A stretch of DNA of 64,000 nt from positions 178,757 to 242,756 of the forward strand of contig MNCI01017890.1 of NCBI GenBank assembly GCA_015680685.1, read 5' to 3'. The translations under genes and the position numbers were made by a program. This document shows positions 34,359 to 46,549 of this stretch, one piece after another. Each line of letters starts with the position of its first letter. Positions within the stretch are counted from its first letter, which is position 1. The notes under the pieces were generated by a model, which saw nothing but the letters and a program-made list of their open reading frames with translations, did not search any database and had not been told where the DNA came from. This DNA is from Gnetum montanum. Taxonomy: Eukaryota; Streptophyta; Gnetopsida; Gnetales; Gnetaceae.

Positions 34359-36107
34359 GATACAAGGAGAATAAATAAATAAAGCAATGAGCCAAAACAA
34401 TTGAAAATTTTAACATGGCTCAACAATTGGCTTTAAGGATAATTCCAATAATCCATAGTCCAAGGCTACCTAGGTGGTCTTAAAAAGTGTTTAAAGGTAT
34501 TGAAATTAGTGCCAGTGACATGCTCAAGTCAAAAATTTCAAAAATTGATATATCATGATCTTACCATGACCCATGGTGACTAAACCATAATCCATGATTT
34601 ACCTAAAAATCTAAATGATGATATCAAATAGCAAAAATGATACTTTTTGTCAAACTATGTCTTAATCACAACCTTTGAAGACTAGTTATGGCTCATAGCT
34701 AACCTAAAGTTAGAAAAAATAATAAGAAATGGTAAAAATAACATGAATTTCTTTACCTTAACTTAACCAAAACCTATGATGGGAGACTATAACTTATGTT
34801 AAACTTGTGGTTTTGGAGGTTTTAAATTAAATATTATTTTTAAAAAAATTTAAAGTGTTTGATTGACCATGATCCATGGTTATCACTCAAGGTTTCACCA
34901 TAACTCATGAATAACTTGTGGTTAATTCATGGTTTTAGTCTAAATACCAAAACAATTAGAAACAAACATGGAATAGCTCCCAACATTTCTAGATCTATAA
35001 GGGATCTTAGTAACATGTCAATGATGATGTAGGGGTTAGCTACATATTCATAAGCTCAAGGAAATTTTCCAAAAACATTTAAAAGAAGGACATAGATACC
35101 AAAGCCCTACAAAAGCTTGAAAAATTCAAATAATGGTGAAAACTTGGAATTTGGAAAAACTAACAAAACCCATTTAGACATAAGATGAGATGATAAATTT
35201 TCATCAAAACAAAAGTCATATGCATAATACCCATCCTCAAAATGTTTGATACACTAATTTCTCACAAAATCCTAACCCAAGAAAATGGTCAAATTATAAA
35301 AATTTTAGCAAAACAAAAATAGTGCATGAAAATCATTTATTGTTATATGAGAAAAGAAAGACCTAATACAAAAAATTAAATACACATAACATGATAATTT
35401 CAACAAAATCCAAACCATGCCAAATATGTATAAAACCTAGGAATTAGAAAATATGTGAGAAAATTCCAAGAATTCTCACTTGAAAAGTAAGAAGCACAAA
35501 ACCAAGAAGAAATTAGATCAACTCAACCATACACACACAAACCACATGCATAACAAACCAACAATGCTCTCATGATATTGTCACAAGTCTCCAATTTGGA
35601 AGTACTTCCACATTGAAGTACAATGGATGCCAAACTACCCAAAAGAATGAAGTGTCAAATTTTAAATAGAAAACCTTCTAAGAATCTAACCATAGAAATA
35701 TTAACCCTATTTTTAGAAACAAAAATAAGAAAAGTAATTTTAATGTCCACTCATCTCATGTAAATTTAATAAAAGTCTATAAAATATTTAATAAAAATAT
35801 TTTTATAAAATTATCATAAAACCTAGTTTATACATTTAATTTATAACATATTACACACATAACTTGATCATGTAATTTACATGTTACATGCCAAACATGC
35901 CAAACTCATTCACCAGGTTAGTGCATACCAAATGAATATAAAATATTGCATAAATAAAAATTACACAAACATGAAATTTAATATTGAGAATCTAAACTAA
36001 CTAATAAGCATAAGCAAAAAACATCTTATACATCCAACAACATCAAAAGAACACACAAGTATGAGGTAATAATTCTAACTTATGCAACTAAAATATGGGC
36101 TATTACA
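34359..36107 (-). mobile_element. Element D left (3') LTR, piece 3, with LTR start
   Basis: Homologous to about 51910-53280 of the right LTR (for example TAATTCCAA.AATCCA.AG and AGCTCTCATGATATTG-like blocks). The outer limit is taken at GGGCTATTACA (36097-36107), which on the minus strand is TGTAATAGCCC, a typical gypsy LTR start. It is preceded by the purine-rich AGGTAGAAGA. Confidence 0.7.
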
Positions 36108-36119
36108 TCTTCTACCTAT
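36108..36119 (-). promoter_or_regulatory. Element D polypurine tract (probable)
   Basis: The minus strand reads ATAGGTAGAAGA directly before TGTAATAGCCC. Confidence 0.55.
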
Positions 36120-36665
36120 TAAGAATCTTTCTTCTTGAAGATCTCAAGATGGGTTAAACATATATTAAATTTTAACTACCACATAGACTCTTGAGAACCA
36201 TGATGGCTTCACAAGACTTTCATCATCGAAATGGCTTTACTCTGTAACTTACACTCCATTCGATTCATGATCCTAAATAGATGCCCCACATATGAGGCAT
36301 CATCATCATCCTAGACTTGTCCCAAAAAAATGGTATTGGCTACATGAGTCTTTTTCATCATTCACCTCTGTAAAGATCTAGGTATTTGTCTATTTGTAGT
36401 TTCTTTAAATCATCTTTCATGTAACTATTACACATTTCATCTAGGGGATGCCCTAGCATCTACAAAATATAAAAACCAAACTTATCCATGATATTTGAGA
36501 AGGCTTTATAGTTGGCTACCAACTTGATGCTATCCCTCCTCCCTTCATATCTAGGCTTGGAACACATATGAAAAATCAATGTGAATCTATACTTTAGTCC
36601 AATTGAAAACATGGTTGTTATTAGAGACATACTTTTGAGGCATGAACACATGAAAAATATCATAC
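36120..36665 (-). pseudogene. Element D integrase C-terminal / chromodomain region relic, outer part
   Basis: On the minus strand, just left of B2, the reading IFHVFMPQKYVSNNNHVFNW matches the FHVSMLRKYV..P.HV.. stretch that ends chromovirus (Tekay/Del type) integrases. It continues the reading that breaks off at 46550. Downstream the chromodomain-like part is too decayed to be sure. Confidence 0.65.
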
Positions 36666-36670
36666 ATGAT
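36666..36670 (-). repeat. Left target-site duplication of B2 (ATGAT)
   Basis: Identical to 46545-46549. Confidence 0.95.
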
Positions 36671-37478
36671 TGATGAGTGGTGAGGTACCCCTACACTCAA
36701 CCATACGAATACGAGTGTTTCACACACAATCCAGTCGAACTCCAAGGACTAAGTGCTTATGTGCCTTAATGGAACACTCAGGGTTAATCAATCGTTGTCT
36801 TCCCAAGCTTACTTGTATTGTCACGGTTGTATGGTTAAGTAAGCTTGAGGTATATGATTTTTATAGCTTTTGTATTTTTTATGTCTTCTGCTAATAAAGG
36901 AGAGGGAGAGAGAACTAAGTGGCTAACTTACATTAGATATTCATTAACTAGTTTCTAAATGTTCCTAACACTAGTATCTGTTCCCACTTGCCGTACACAT
37001 CTTGAAACAGTGCAACGCTGCTAGGATTACTAAATGCTAATCGTTACTAGGTTACCAAGTGCTACACGCATGCTCGAAGCAGTCGTACTGAGTTTATTTA
37101 ACTAAGGGCATTGAAGGTTAAGAGAGATATTAATTAACTAGGAAAGTGTTAAAAAATTATTAATTACTAATTAGCTTAAGCTGTATGCTATAAGGTTTAT
37201 CATAAAGTTCGTCTTTATTGCCATACTCAAAATTTTGCTCAGGTACAAATTGCTCAAATAAAGATCTGTTCACTCTATGACTCCTACTATGGGCACATAG
37301 AAATAATTCTAACTCTAGAATGAAAAAATTGCAAGAGTCTGGCTAAGGGTCTAAGTCTAACTACATTGGAACCAAGGGTGCTACCTCTTATTTATAGAAG
37401 ATGAGGTAGGACACGATATTGCGTATGCAATATCACGTGGTGGATGTGATATTGCGTATGCGATATCGCAGTTCATCA
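36671..37478 (-). repeat. B2 3' LTR
   Basis: Plus-strand edges are TGATGAGTGG and AGTTCATCA. The minus-strand TATAAATA is at 37389-37396. The ATATCGCG palindrome cluster occupies about 37415-37470. Confidence 0.93.
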
Positions 37479-37492
37479 TACACCTATGACTA
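37479..37492 (-). promoter_or_regulatory. B2 polypurine tract (decayed)
   Basis: The minus strand reads TAGTCATAGGTGTA; B1 has CAGTCATGGGGGTA at the same position. Confidence 0.7.
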
Positions 37493-39480
37493 AATGAAAA
37501 CTCATCCTCAAATTCCTTACAAAATATTGAGAAGGTATGGGATTATTGACTTGAATGATAACTAATGGTGAATGAGATTACAATACATGGCAACATTAGT
37601 GTTCATGACCACAAGAGTGAACACTATACACAATTGACATCCAGCCTTATTTGGTAGCTAAGAGAGAAGAAAAAGAGAAGACGTGTTGCTACCGACACTA
37701 GGATTGCTCCTTCCATTGTCCATCCATAACCACGCCATCAATTTTGTTCCTTGCACAACCATTCAACACCAGTCTATCCTGAGTGTTTCCTTCAGGTCCA
37801 GTCTATTGCTGTATGATTGCCATCTGCACACACAACACAATCACATATGAGCAAGGAGAAGTAAATCATAGTATAGTTGATACCTTGCCTCGGTGTAAGG
37901 TCCATTGGCTGAGTTGTGATATGGCCAATACATATTCTAGGGATATAACACTGATGACTACCCAAGGTGTAGGGGTTATGAAAAATTGAAAAAATTAGAC
38001 CAGGGCCCCCATGACTAAGAGCGATCCTTTGGTAGCGATAGAATGGAAAAAGATAAGGAATAAGAAAGATGGAGAAAAAGAAACAATGAAAATGCTGATA
38101 AAATGGATGTCAGAGATGGAAATGAACAAAACAAAAACAAAATGTTGATTGCAGAAATGTTTAAGGGAAAGAAGTTAACTGATGCACCAAATAGGAATGC
38201 TAGTGGATCCTCCCCAAAGTAGGCTCATGCCCTATATGCCCTAACAAACCCATATTCAAAGAGTCCATAGGCTCTGAAAATGTCATTTGGGAGCAAGAGT
38301 TAAAGACTTAATCCCAAGAATTCACCAAAGAGAAAAAAATGCATCAACCAAAATATAGACTACTGATACAACTGGCAATGAAGTGGGAAATGGAGAAAGA
38401 ATGATGGGAAGAAGAGAATGGAATGGAGTCCTAAGAACAAGGTGGTGTATAGCCCCTTGTGTATTTATGGTTAATGTGACTAAGTAGATCTCATTCCAAA
38501 TCTAGCCTCAAACAATCCACATCCAGTGACTTCACATTAATACACTCGACTAGTCCATCCACTTGAAGTAACAAGAATGCTTCCACCAAAGAGTCAACAT
38601 TATTCTAAGGAAGATGAGAAAGGGAAAAGTAGAAAGCAAGAGAGGGCCTTAGTTAGAGGGAACATGTTTGTTTAGTTTCATAACCAGTGCTTGTAGCCCA
38701 AATGATTATTTTGTCTAAGGGGTGTGCTTTGAATTCTCACTATTTTTTTTTTTTTTTGCATGAGAACCACACCATGCAAAGAATTATTTTTATTGGCTCA
38801 GCTTCCTGATAATGGAGCAATGTCAGAATGGTAAGGAAAACTTAAGAAGAAAACATCCAAGCACCCAAGAGAATAGCCAGCAAAAATATATCAAATCCCT
38901 TTGAAGTCACATCCTTTTCAGTCCTTGAGTCCTTCTTTAGGTTGAGAAATGCCTAGTCACCAATTTGTTAATAGTTTAAGAAAAGGACTGTACAGTTCCA
39001 AGCCAAGAGAGACCATAGAAATATATGAATGCATGGATGACGTGGACTCATTACCTATTCTATCAAAAGAACCATACCTTAGTATCAACATTATAACTCA
39101 AAGGTAAAAACCAAACATTAGCAATCAATAGAATACAGTTCATACCACCATCAAGAGCACTTATTAGGTGACGAATCTAACAAAAAAAAATAACAAACAA
39201 AGAAAAAAAAAGAACAAAAACAAAAAAAAAACAAACAAAACAAATAGTCACACAAAGAAATGAAAAAGTATAAACGATGTTGGAAAAAAAAGTCAAAGAA
39301 ATTTGTAAAACAAAAATGTGTAAAACAAAAACTAAAAAAAAATAACTAAGGGCCTCAAATGGTTAGCAAAGGTGGCTGTCTCTCCCATGACTGAGTTGGA
39401 AGGAGGAGATTCGAAATAGTGAGCAGGGTCATCCCTTCTTGGAGGTATTATGTGCACTGACCATTCTAAATTCATGGAAG
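37493..39480 (-). other. B2 post-pol non-coding region
   Basis: PPT-like motifs lie at 38004-38017 and 39381-39393 (minus strand), the conserved block CTAAGGGGTGTGCTTTGAATT at 38718-38738, and A-rich DNA at 39180-39345. As in B1, a TTGTGTTGTGTGTGCAG acceptor-like stretch precedes ATGGCAATC on the minus strand near 37820, without a long frame after it. Confidence 0.65.
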
Positions 39481-40520
39481 GGTTTGATCTATTGCACATT
39501 GACTAATAATCTCTTATCAGAGATCTTTGATTTGTATATGCTCATGGCCCCTGAAGGAAAGGTTGTATGAATAATGTAAGGTCCTTTCCATAGTGTTTGA
39601 AATTTTGTGCATTGTGGCACATGTGTGGGGTTCCAGTAGAGAACCTTATCTTCTGGTTGATACTTAACTTTTCGAATCTTCAAGTCATGACGTTGCTTGT
39701 TATATGACTTGTGCAACTCATTTGATGATAGGGCAGCTAATTGATTTTCGTTTAGCACATTTAAAGTGGCCAACCTTTGTTTTTGTGCTAGATCAAGATC
39801 GAGGTGGAGGTCACAAGCTATTGATAATGTACGGAGCTTGGATTGAATTAGAAGAGTTGGAAGCTTTCCGTATACTAATTCATAGGGAGAGTAGCCTATA
39901 GGGAGTTTATAGGTGGAGCGCTATGTCCAAAGAGCATCATTCAGTTTAGTGCTCCAATCTCGCCTATACTTGCTAATTGTCCTAGTTAATATTTTAGTGA
40001 TCTCCCTATTGGTGACCTCAGCTTGTCTGTTAGCTTGGGAGTGATAAGGTGTAGTCAATTTATGTTCAACCCCTGAGTGTTGCATTAACTTTTGAAAAGT
40101 TGCACCTATGAAGTGTGTTCCATTATCCGAGATAAGTGCACATGGCACACCAAACCTATTTATGATTTTTTATTGCAAAAATTGTGCAGCTGTAGATGAT
40201 GTGCAGTCTTTAATAGCAGCTACTTCAGCCCATTTTGTTAGATAGTCTACAACAACTACAATGTAAGCTTTTCCATTCGCCATTGGTGTAATGGGCCTCA
40301 TAAAGTCTATTCCCCAAATGTTGAAGGGTTCTAATGGTTGAATCCATTGTTGCGAACCCTCCATTTTAGTAGTCATTCCCCCATCATGTTGACAGCACTC
40401 ACAAGATTGGACAAATTGATAGGCATCCCAAAATAATGTTGGCCAGTAATATCTTGCAAGCAAGATCTTAATAGCCATTCATCTCCCTGCATAGTGACCC
40501 CCATAAGGGCCCTCATGAGC
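39481..40520 (-). pseudogene. B2 integrase relic
   Basis: On the minus strand: an HHCC zinc region ending SCECCQHDGG (about 40390), core start GIDFMRP with the first Asp kept (about 40310), then LISDNGTHFIGA (about 40130) with the matching QAEVTNREI Glu, and the C-terminal EDKVLYWNPTHVPQCTKFQTL block (about 39630). It ends NKRLLVNVQ-like near 39489. Frame breaks lie near 40150 and 39920. Confidence 0.85.
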
Positions 40521-40814
40521 ATCTTGGAGAACTCTCAGTTGGTCTACCTTGGGCATGCACCATCGAACCAAGCCATCAGGACACACTTTGTAAAGTTGTC
40601 CATTGATCTCCATGAAGTACTTAGCTCTATGAAGAAACTGTTATTTCTTCCTAAAGTCCAACTCCTATGGTGTTTTTTGAGTAAGGAGATAAGTGAGAAT
40701 GCTAATATACCAGTTCGTCTCTATGGGTTGGTTATTCACTACATTGGCAAAGAGGGCTTCATCACAAAAATGATTAGACATTACATATTCATCCTCTTTG
40801 TTGTCCCAGCGCAA

Positions 40815-42060
40815 CTAAGATAAATGATCTACAACTACGTTCTTGGTGCCTTTTCGATCGATCATCATTAGATCGAACTCCTGTAGAATTACCAGCCATC
40901 GTATAATACGAGGGTTAACCGTTGGCTTGTTCATGAGGAATTGGATTGCACTATGATCTGTGTAGATGAACACTTTGTAACCTAACACATAGTGCTTAAA
41001 CTTATCCAATGCAAACACTACATCCATTGATTTTTTCTCTGTAGTTGTGTAGTTAAGTTGTGCACTGGCGATACTTCTACTTGCACAGTGGATGTAGTAA
41101 GGGCATTTTTGGTCATCTAACTGTGTAAGTATGGCTCCTAAAGAATAATTGGATGCATTAGTCATTATGTGAAATAGTCTGGACCAATTAGGAGCTTGTA
41201 GAATGGGAGTTTCTACTAGCTTTCATTTCAGGGTTTGGAATGCTCGTTCACATTCCTTGGTCCACTCAAAAGGTACATCCTTCTTTGTTAGCTCTACCAA
41301 CGGTTTGGCAATCTTGGAGAAGTTCTCAATGAATCTCCTATAGTAGCTAGTGTGTCCAAGGAATGATTGGATGTCTTTGATAGTTTTCGGTTGATGGGTG
41401 ATTCCTTGGATGACCCTAATTTTATCTGGGTCTACCTCTATTCCTGCATGTGAAACCTTATGCCCAAGTACTATGCCTTCTTGGACCATTAAATGGCTTT
41501 TCTGCTAGTTGAGCCTTAGATTGGTTTCTATGCATCTTTTTAGCACTTTCTCTAACCGGTGCAAGGTTTGATCAAAACTTGTTCTATAGGTAGAGAAGTC
41601 GTTCATAAAGACTTCCACTTCGTTCTGTTTCCTATCTGCTATTGGAATATGCTTAGAACTAAGCATTGAAACGTGGTAGGAGCATTACACAAGCCAAACG
41701 ACATTTTTGTATACGCAAACGTTCCCCAAGGACTGGTGAACATTGTCTTGGCTTGGTCTTTTGGGGCCATCTGTATTTGGTTGTATCCACTATAGCCATC
41801 CAGAAAACTATAATAGCGATGTCTTGCTATGGTGTCTAAGACTTGGTCAATGAATGGCAACGGAAAATGATCCTTAAATGTTACCATGTTTAGCAGCCTA
41901 AAATCTATGCACACCCTCCATTTTCCTCCCTTTTTAGGCACAATTACTAGAGGGCTAACCCATTTGCTATCAGCAATGGGATATATGAACCCAGCCTTAA
42001 GAAGCTGTTCTATTTCTTCTTTTACTACTTGCTTCAATTTTGGGTTCAATCATCTCTGCG
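40815..42060 (-). pseudogene. B2 reverse transcriptase and RNase H relic
   Basis: Minus strand. RT begins NPKLKQVVKEEIEQLLKAGFIYP at 42049 and keeps VPKKGGKWRVCIDFRLLNM, YSGYNQIQMAPKDQAKT and FGLCNAPTTFQ in one open frame to 41639. The catalytic box about 20 codons on reads FMND (41596-41607). The RT thumb and connection SFLGHTSYYRRFIENF are at 41223-41489. RNase H runs from 41165 to 40815: NASNYSLGAILTQ, YTTTEKKSMDVVFALDKFKHY, ending EFDLMMIDRKGTKNVVVDHLS. This is the best preserved RT in the window. Confidence 0.9.
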
Positions 42061-42299
42061 GTTGTTTTCGAGGTTTCATGGAGGAGTTAGTGTAAATCCT
42101 ATGCTGGCATATCCTAGGATCTATTCCAGTTAATTTGGGATATGACCAGGCAAAGGCATTTGACCACTTGTTTATTACCTTCAGCAATCTTTCTTTTTAT
42201 TTGGAAGCAAGTCTTGCATTGATCATTAACGGTTTTCCTCTTTCAAGAATCATATATTCCAGACTAGTGGGTAATGGTTTTAATTCTAGGGGTTCTTAT

Positions 42300-42995
42300 T
42301 TGAATTTTTCAGGAATTTCCATCTTCCCCTAGTTGATGTTTTCAAGGTTAAGGCTTGGAAGTTGGCCGCGGACTTGCTCTAGTGCATTTATGCTTTCGAT
42401 GTAAGCGCAAGTTATTCCCTTAGTTAGTTCCATGCACATTAGTGAGTTGCTCTCTTGATCAGCTATCAGCCACTAGGTGTCTTCTTGTCATGTGGCTGCT
42501 GCATACAAGCACTTTTGTATGTTAATGTTTTGTGCACACTGGTTGCATGTAGGCAATGCTAAACTTTGCACAACCCATGATCTCTGCATACAATTGCACC
42601 CTGTATCACTGTATGTGATGCATGGACCCTTCTTCTTCTCTATCTTTTCAAAAATGTTCTCCTTAGATATTTCTAGGGAAAGATTGCGGATTCCTAGGCA
42701 TGCATCTATAGTACTTAGCCATGCCCTTCCCATTATTATTGGGAAGTCTCCTTTACCATTATTCACTTGTATCACTAGGAAATCAGTGAGGTACAACCAC
42801 CCACACACAGTGGTGACGATGTCCTCCACTAGTTCCAAGGGAACAGTGATGGACTGGTCAGCCAGCTCTAGGTGAATATTGCTCTTCTTTAATGGAGACA
42901 GGTTTCAAGCTTTGTACATTTCTTACGATATTAAGTTGACTCCAGAACCTAAATCTAGAAGAGATTTGCATGGCTCATTCCCAGCTATTTGGATA
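42300..42995 (-). pseudogene. B2 protease relic
   Basis: Minus strand. CKSLLDLGSGVNLIS-like codons (about 42935-42975), then ELVEDIVTTVCGW, FPIIMGRAWLSTIDA and LRNLSLEISKE in the open frame 42488-42838, then a linker toward RT. The active-site triad reads DLG rather than DSG. Confidence 0.75.
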
Positions 42996-43649
42996 TAGAT
43001 TAGAGGGCTTCTAGGATCAGAGAATTTCCTAAAAAGGTGACCAACCTTGATCTAGTCAGTAACATGTGTTAACATAACCGTATGCATTGAGTTTAGTGTT
43101 TGGTTCAAAGGGAGCTTTGAAGCCTTATTTGATGGGGAGGCGTTCAAAGGTTCAACTGCTTGTGGTTGTCAGGGCTTGGTTAGACTATTGGTTTTGAAGA
43201 AAGGTCTTTTCTTCATACGGTTGTCAGAATCAACAGTGGGTTGAGGGTTTACAGCTCTTGTGGCATTGCGTTGCTGCGGTTGAGTAGGGAGTTTCCCTTG
43301 CATTGTTGGAGCGGGTGGTAATGGAGCTATTGGTGTGAGAGCTGTGAATGGATTTGAAGGATGGTATATTTATGGGTTATCTTCCCTAGGAGAAGGAGTT
43401 CTATAATACTCACGGGCTTGGTAGTGATGTTGTGGTGTAACGTGACTAACAAAGTCATGTGGAGAGATTGGATGTTCCACGTAGTAGCCATATGGGTCAA
43501 GTTGCCAATATGGGTATTGTTGCCTTGGTGGCAGCATCCCCCATGACTATGGGTATTGCCACTATTGATGTTGCTCAATGGGTTGTGGTGGAGTTCCACT
43601 TGGATAATATGTTGAAGGTTGGTGGAACTTCCTTGGGTTACCTTGGGGA

Positions 43650-45592
43650 TCAGGTAACCGTCGGGGTGCTTGTCATTTATTTAGTCATGGGTTAAGTGCA
43701 TACACCCCAGACTCTTGTAGATGTGAGATCACTGGGCAACATCCCTTAGGATGGTCACATTGGCATATCTCGCATCCACTATCATTATCTATGTTTGAAT
43801 CCACAACCTCTTCTATGATGGCCATTTTGCCCTTACCCTTGTTATGTGCATTTTTCACTTCTCTCTTTTTCTTTTTGTCATGGTCACTACCTCGCTCCCT
43901 AGAATCCTCTACAATTTTAAGAACAGTTTCAAACCTACTATCCAGGGAGTCCCACATTTGGTCTACCTTTGCCGATACTTCTGCTATTAACTTTTGGAGA
44001 GGCAAAGTTTTCCTATTCACCATGTCTTCGAGTGGTGACTCTTCTTCCTCCTCACAAAATCTCACTCCCCTTTTTTGGAAGGAAGGATCTCGATTGTATT
44101 CTTCCGCACTTTCTCTCTTTTGTAGCTCACCTTCTTCTTTGGCTACTTGCTCTAGCATTCTATGAATTTGATGAGACCTAAGCTTTGATAACCTTCCTTG
44201 GGTGTACGTCCCAAGGGTTCTTCTTGTTTCATGCCTAAGTCCATCCACAAGATGGCATAGTTGATCTCGCTACGAATAACCATGGCTAGGGCAATGATGT
44301 AACAGTGCGTAATAGTGGCCCATGGTAGCATCCAAGGCTTCATGATTTCCTTGCTTCCACAGGTTAGACACTCAGGAGTATGTTTGGTACTTAATATTGA
44401 ACAGTTCTAACATTGTACTCCACCTCTGAATGGATTCTGATTCTAAGGACCAGTACCAACTTTCAGCTTCTTTCACTAATGTCCTTGGGAACAACTTCAG
44501 TTTTTATCATTTGTTTTCTATGTTTTGCAAGGCACATGCATTGTGGAATGCTTGTAAATGATTTTGAGGATCAACATTGTATCCCCCTTCAAATTGTGGG
44601 ATGTTGTTCATGTCTAACCTCTTGATCCTACTATCTTTTGGTGCCTTGTTGAAACTCTTATGACCTCCGCTATATCTAGCATGCTTCTAGTTGCGAGTAG
44701 GGGTTCTTTATGATCATCTCATTCATAGTGTCTATGGTGTCTACGCGGTTCCCTACTCTCCCTTCTTCTATGCCTTGATTCTTTAGAGTACCCTCGTCCT
44801 CGTTCTTGACTGTCTTGTCGATGACTTCCACTTCGTTTTCCCCTATCCTCACAATTGGTTTTCCTATGACTACATCTAGACACTGAAGGAGAGGATGAAG
44901 ATGATGATGAAGGTGAAGAAGAAGGAGAACCATTGCTATGATGGTGTTTTCTTCCTTCTCTTTGGTGGTTTTGGCCTCGATCATGATCACGATTAGAACG
45001 TCTGCCCTTATCATGTGTTCGTGTCCCTTCATTGAACACTTCATGTTCATGGGTATTAGAACCAAGGTTGTGAATAGTAGAGTGGAGGTTTCGATACACC
45101 ACCTCCTGACCAATGTCAGGAGGGGGAACATCATTTTGGGAAAACTTGTTGAGGTAGGTTCACCATCCTCAATTTCACTCAAAACGTGCAGAGCGTCATG
45201 GGGCCATTTACCCTTCAGAGATGTATGGTATCTCTCCTGTTGCAAGTCCCTTTGACGTTGCGCTTCTGTGGGATGATAGTCTCTTGAGTCATGATCGCAT
45301 GCAACATATTCTACTATAAAAGCAGCATGCCTATTCGTGTGAGAGCACGAAGGAGCATGTTGGAAATTGATCGATCTGGAGGAAACACTATGTTACCCTC
45401 CAAGTCTCTCCAACACAGTTGTTCATCTTGGTGGAGAATAAAGGTGAAATCGGGTACATACTCATTGGGATGAGTATATACCACACAAAATTGTTGAGGA
45501 ACTAGCGGATCCTGGTTACGTGTATTATGCCGTCAATTGCATCTTGTGTTAGTCCTAGGCAGTGAAGTGCTCTTATGCAAAGAAGAAGACAT
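43650..45592 (-). pseudogene. B2 gag relic with SR/RH-rich segment
   Basis: Minus strand; the start MSS lies at 45590-45592. Next comes a HPNEYVPDFTFILHQDE-like N-terminal block. A Ser/Arg/His-rich segment (44719-45102) includes a run of serines and repeated RE, RH and SR pairs. The capsid-like domain is at 44150-44620. The frame 43685-44248 carries the charged helix, a KKKREVKNAHNKGKGK basic stretch and the knuckle CEICQCDHPKGCC. A local deletion in the capsid part near 44360 breaks the frame. Confidence 0.85.
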
Positions 45593-45717
45593 CTTGTCTT
45601 GTTCGATGTGTAATGTACTGTTGTCTTGTCTTTCTTTGACTAACCCTAAGGGTTCGTTCTAATGTTCCAATGATATGAATGATTTCCTATGTTCTACGCA
45701 GCGCATAAACAACTAAG

Positions 45718-45735
45718 TCCCTAGCAACAACACCA
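45718..45735 (-). promoter_or_regulatory. B2 primer binding site (tRNA-Asp-like)
   Basis: The minus strand reads TGGTGTTGTTGCTAGGGA, the B1 site with two further transitions. Confidence 0.7.
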
Positions 45736-45736
45736 A

Positions 45737-46544
45737 TGATGAGTGGTGAGGTACCCCTACACTCAACCATGTGAATATGAGCGTTTCACACATGATCCGA
45801 TTGAACTCCAACAACTAAGTGCTTATGCACCTTAATGGAACACTCAGGGTTAATCAATCGTTATCTTCTCAAACTTACTTGTATTGTCATGGTTGTATAG
45901 TTAAGTAAGCTTGAGGTATATGATTTTTATAGCTTTTTTATTTTTTATGTCTTTTGCTAATAAAGAAGAGGGAGAGAGAACTAAGTGGCTAACTTACATT
46001 AACTATTCATTAACTAGTTTCTAAATGTTCCTAACACCAGTATCCATTGCCACTTGCTGTACACATCCTGAACCAGTGTAATGCTGCTGGGATTACTAAA
46101 CACTAAACGTTACTAGGTTACCAAGTGCTACACACATGCTCGAAGCGATTGTACTGAGTGTATTTAACTAAGGGGGTTGAAGGTTGAGAGAGATATTAAT
46201 TAACTAGGAAAGCGTTAAACAATCATTAATTACTAATTAGCTTAAGTTGTATGCTGCAAGGTTTATCATAAAGTTCATCTTTATTGTTGTACACAAAATT
46301 GTGCTTAGGTACAAATTGCTTGAATAAAGATCCATTCACTCTATGACTCCTACTACGGGCACATAGAAATAATTTTAACTCTGGAATGACAAAATTGCAA
46401 GAGTCTGACTAAGGGTCTAAGTCTAACTACCTTGGAACCAAGGGCACTGTCTCTTATTTATAGAAGATGAGGTAGGACACGATATCGCATATGCAATATC
46501 GCGTGGTGGATGTGATATTGCGTACGTGATATCGCGGTTCATCA
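45737..46544 (-). repeat. B2 5' LTR
   Basis: Plus-strand edges are TGATGAGTGG and GGTTCATCA. The TATAAATA box (minus) is at 46455-46462. The length equals the 3' LTR (808 bp). Confidence 0.93.
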
Positions 46545-46549
46545 ATGAT
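46545..46549 (-). repeat. Right target-site duplication of B2 (ATGAT)
   Basis: Identical to 36666-36670. Confidence 0.95.

Larger units (their letters stand above)
36671..46544 (-). mobile_element. Element B2: Athila/Tat-like retrotransposon with full gag-pol layout (9.9 kb)
   Basis: Two 808-bp LTRs, TSD ATGAT, PBS, gag, protease, RT, RNase H, integrase, post-pol non-coding region and PPT, all on the minus strand. It is inserted in the integrase end of element D. The extra 3' ORF of A and C is absent. Stops and shifts break gag and pol, but less so than in C or D. Confidence 0.93.

Noticed and set aside
43791-44165. 124-codon plus-strand frame rich in Ser and Leu
   Set aside because: Antisense shadow of the B2 gag frame that carries the zinc knuckle.
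27260-46544. CRISPR-like or phage-like arrays
   Set aside because: Repeats here are LTRs with TG/CA ends, PBS, PPT and target duplications in a plant genome; there are no spacer-type arrays.
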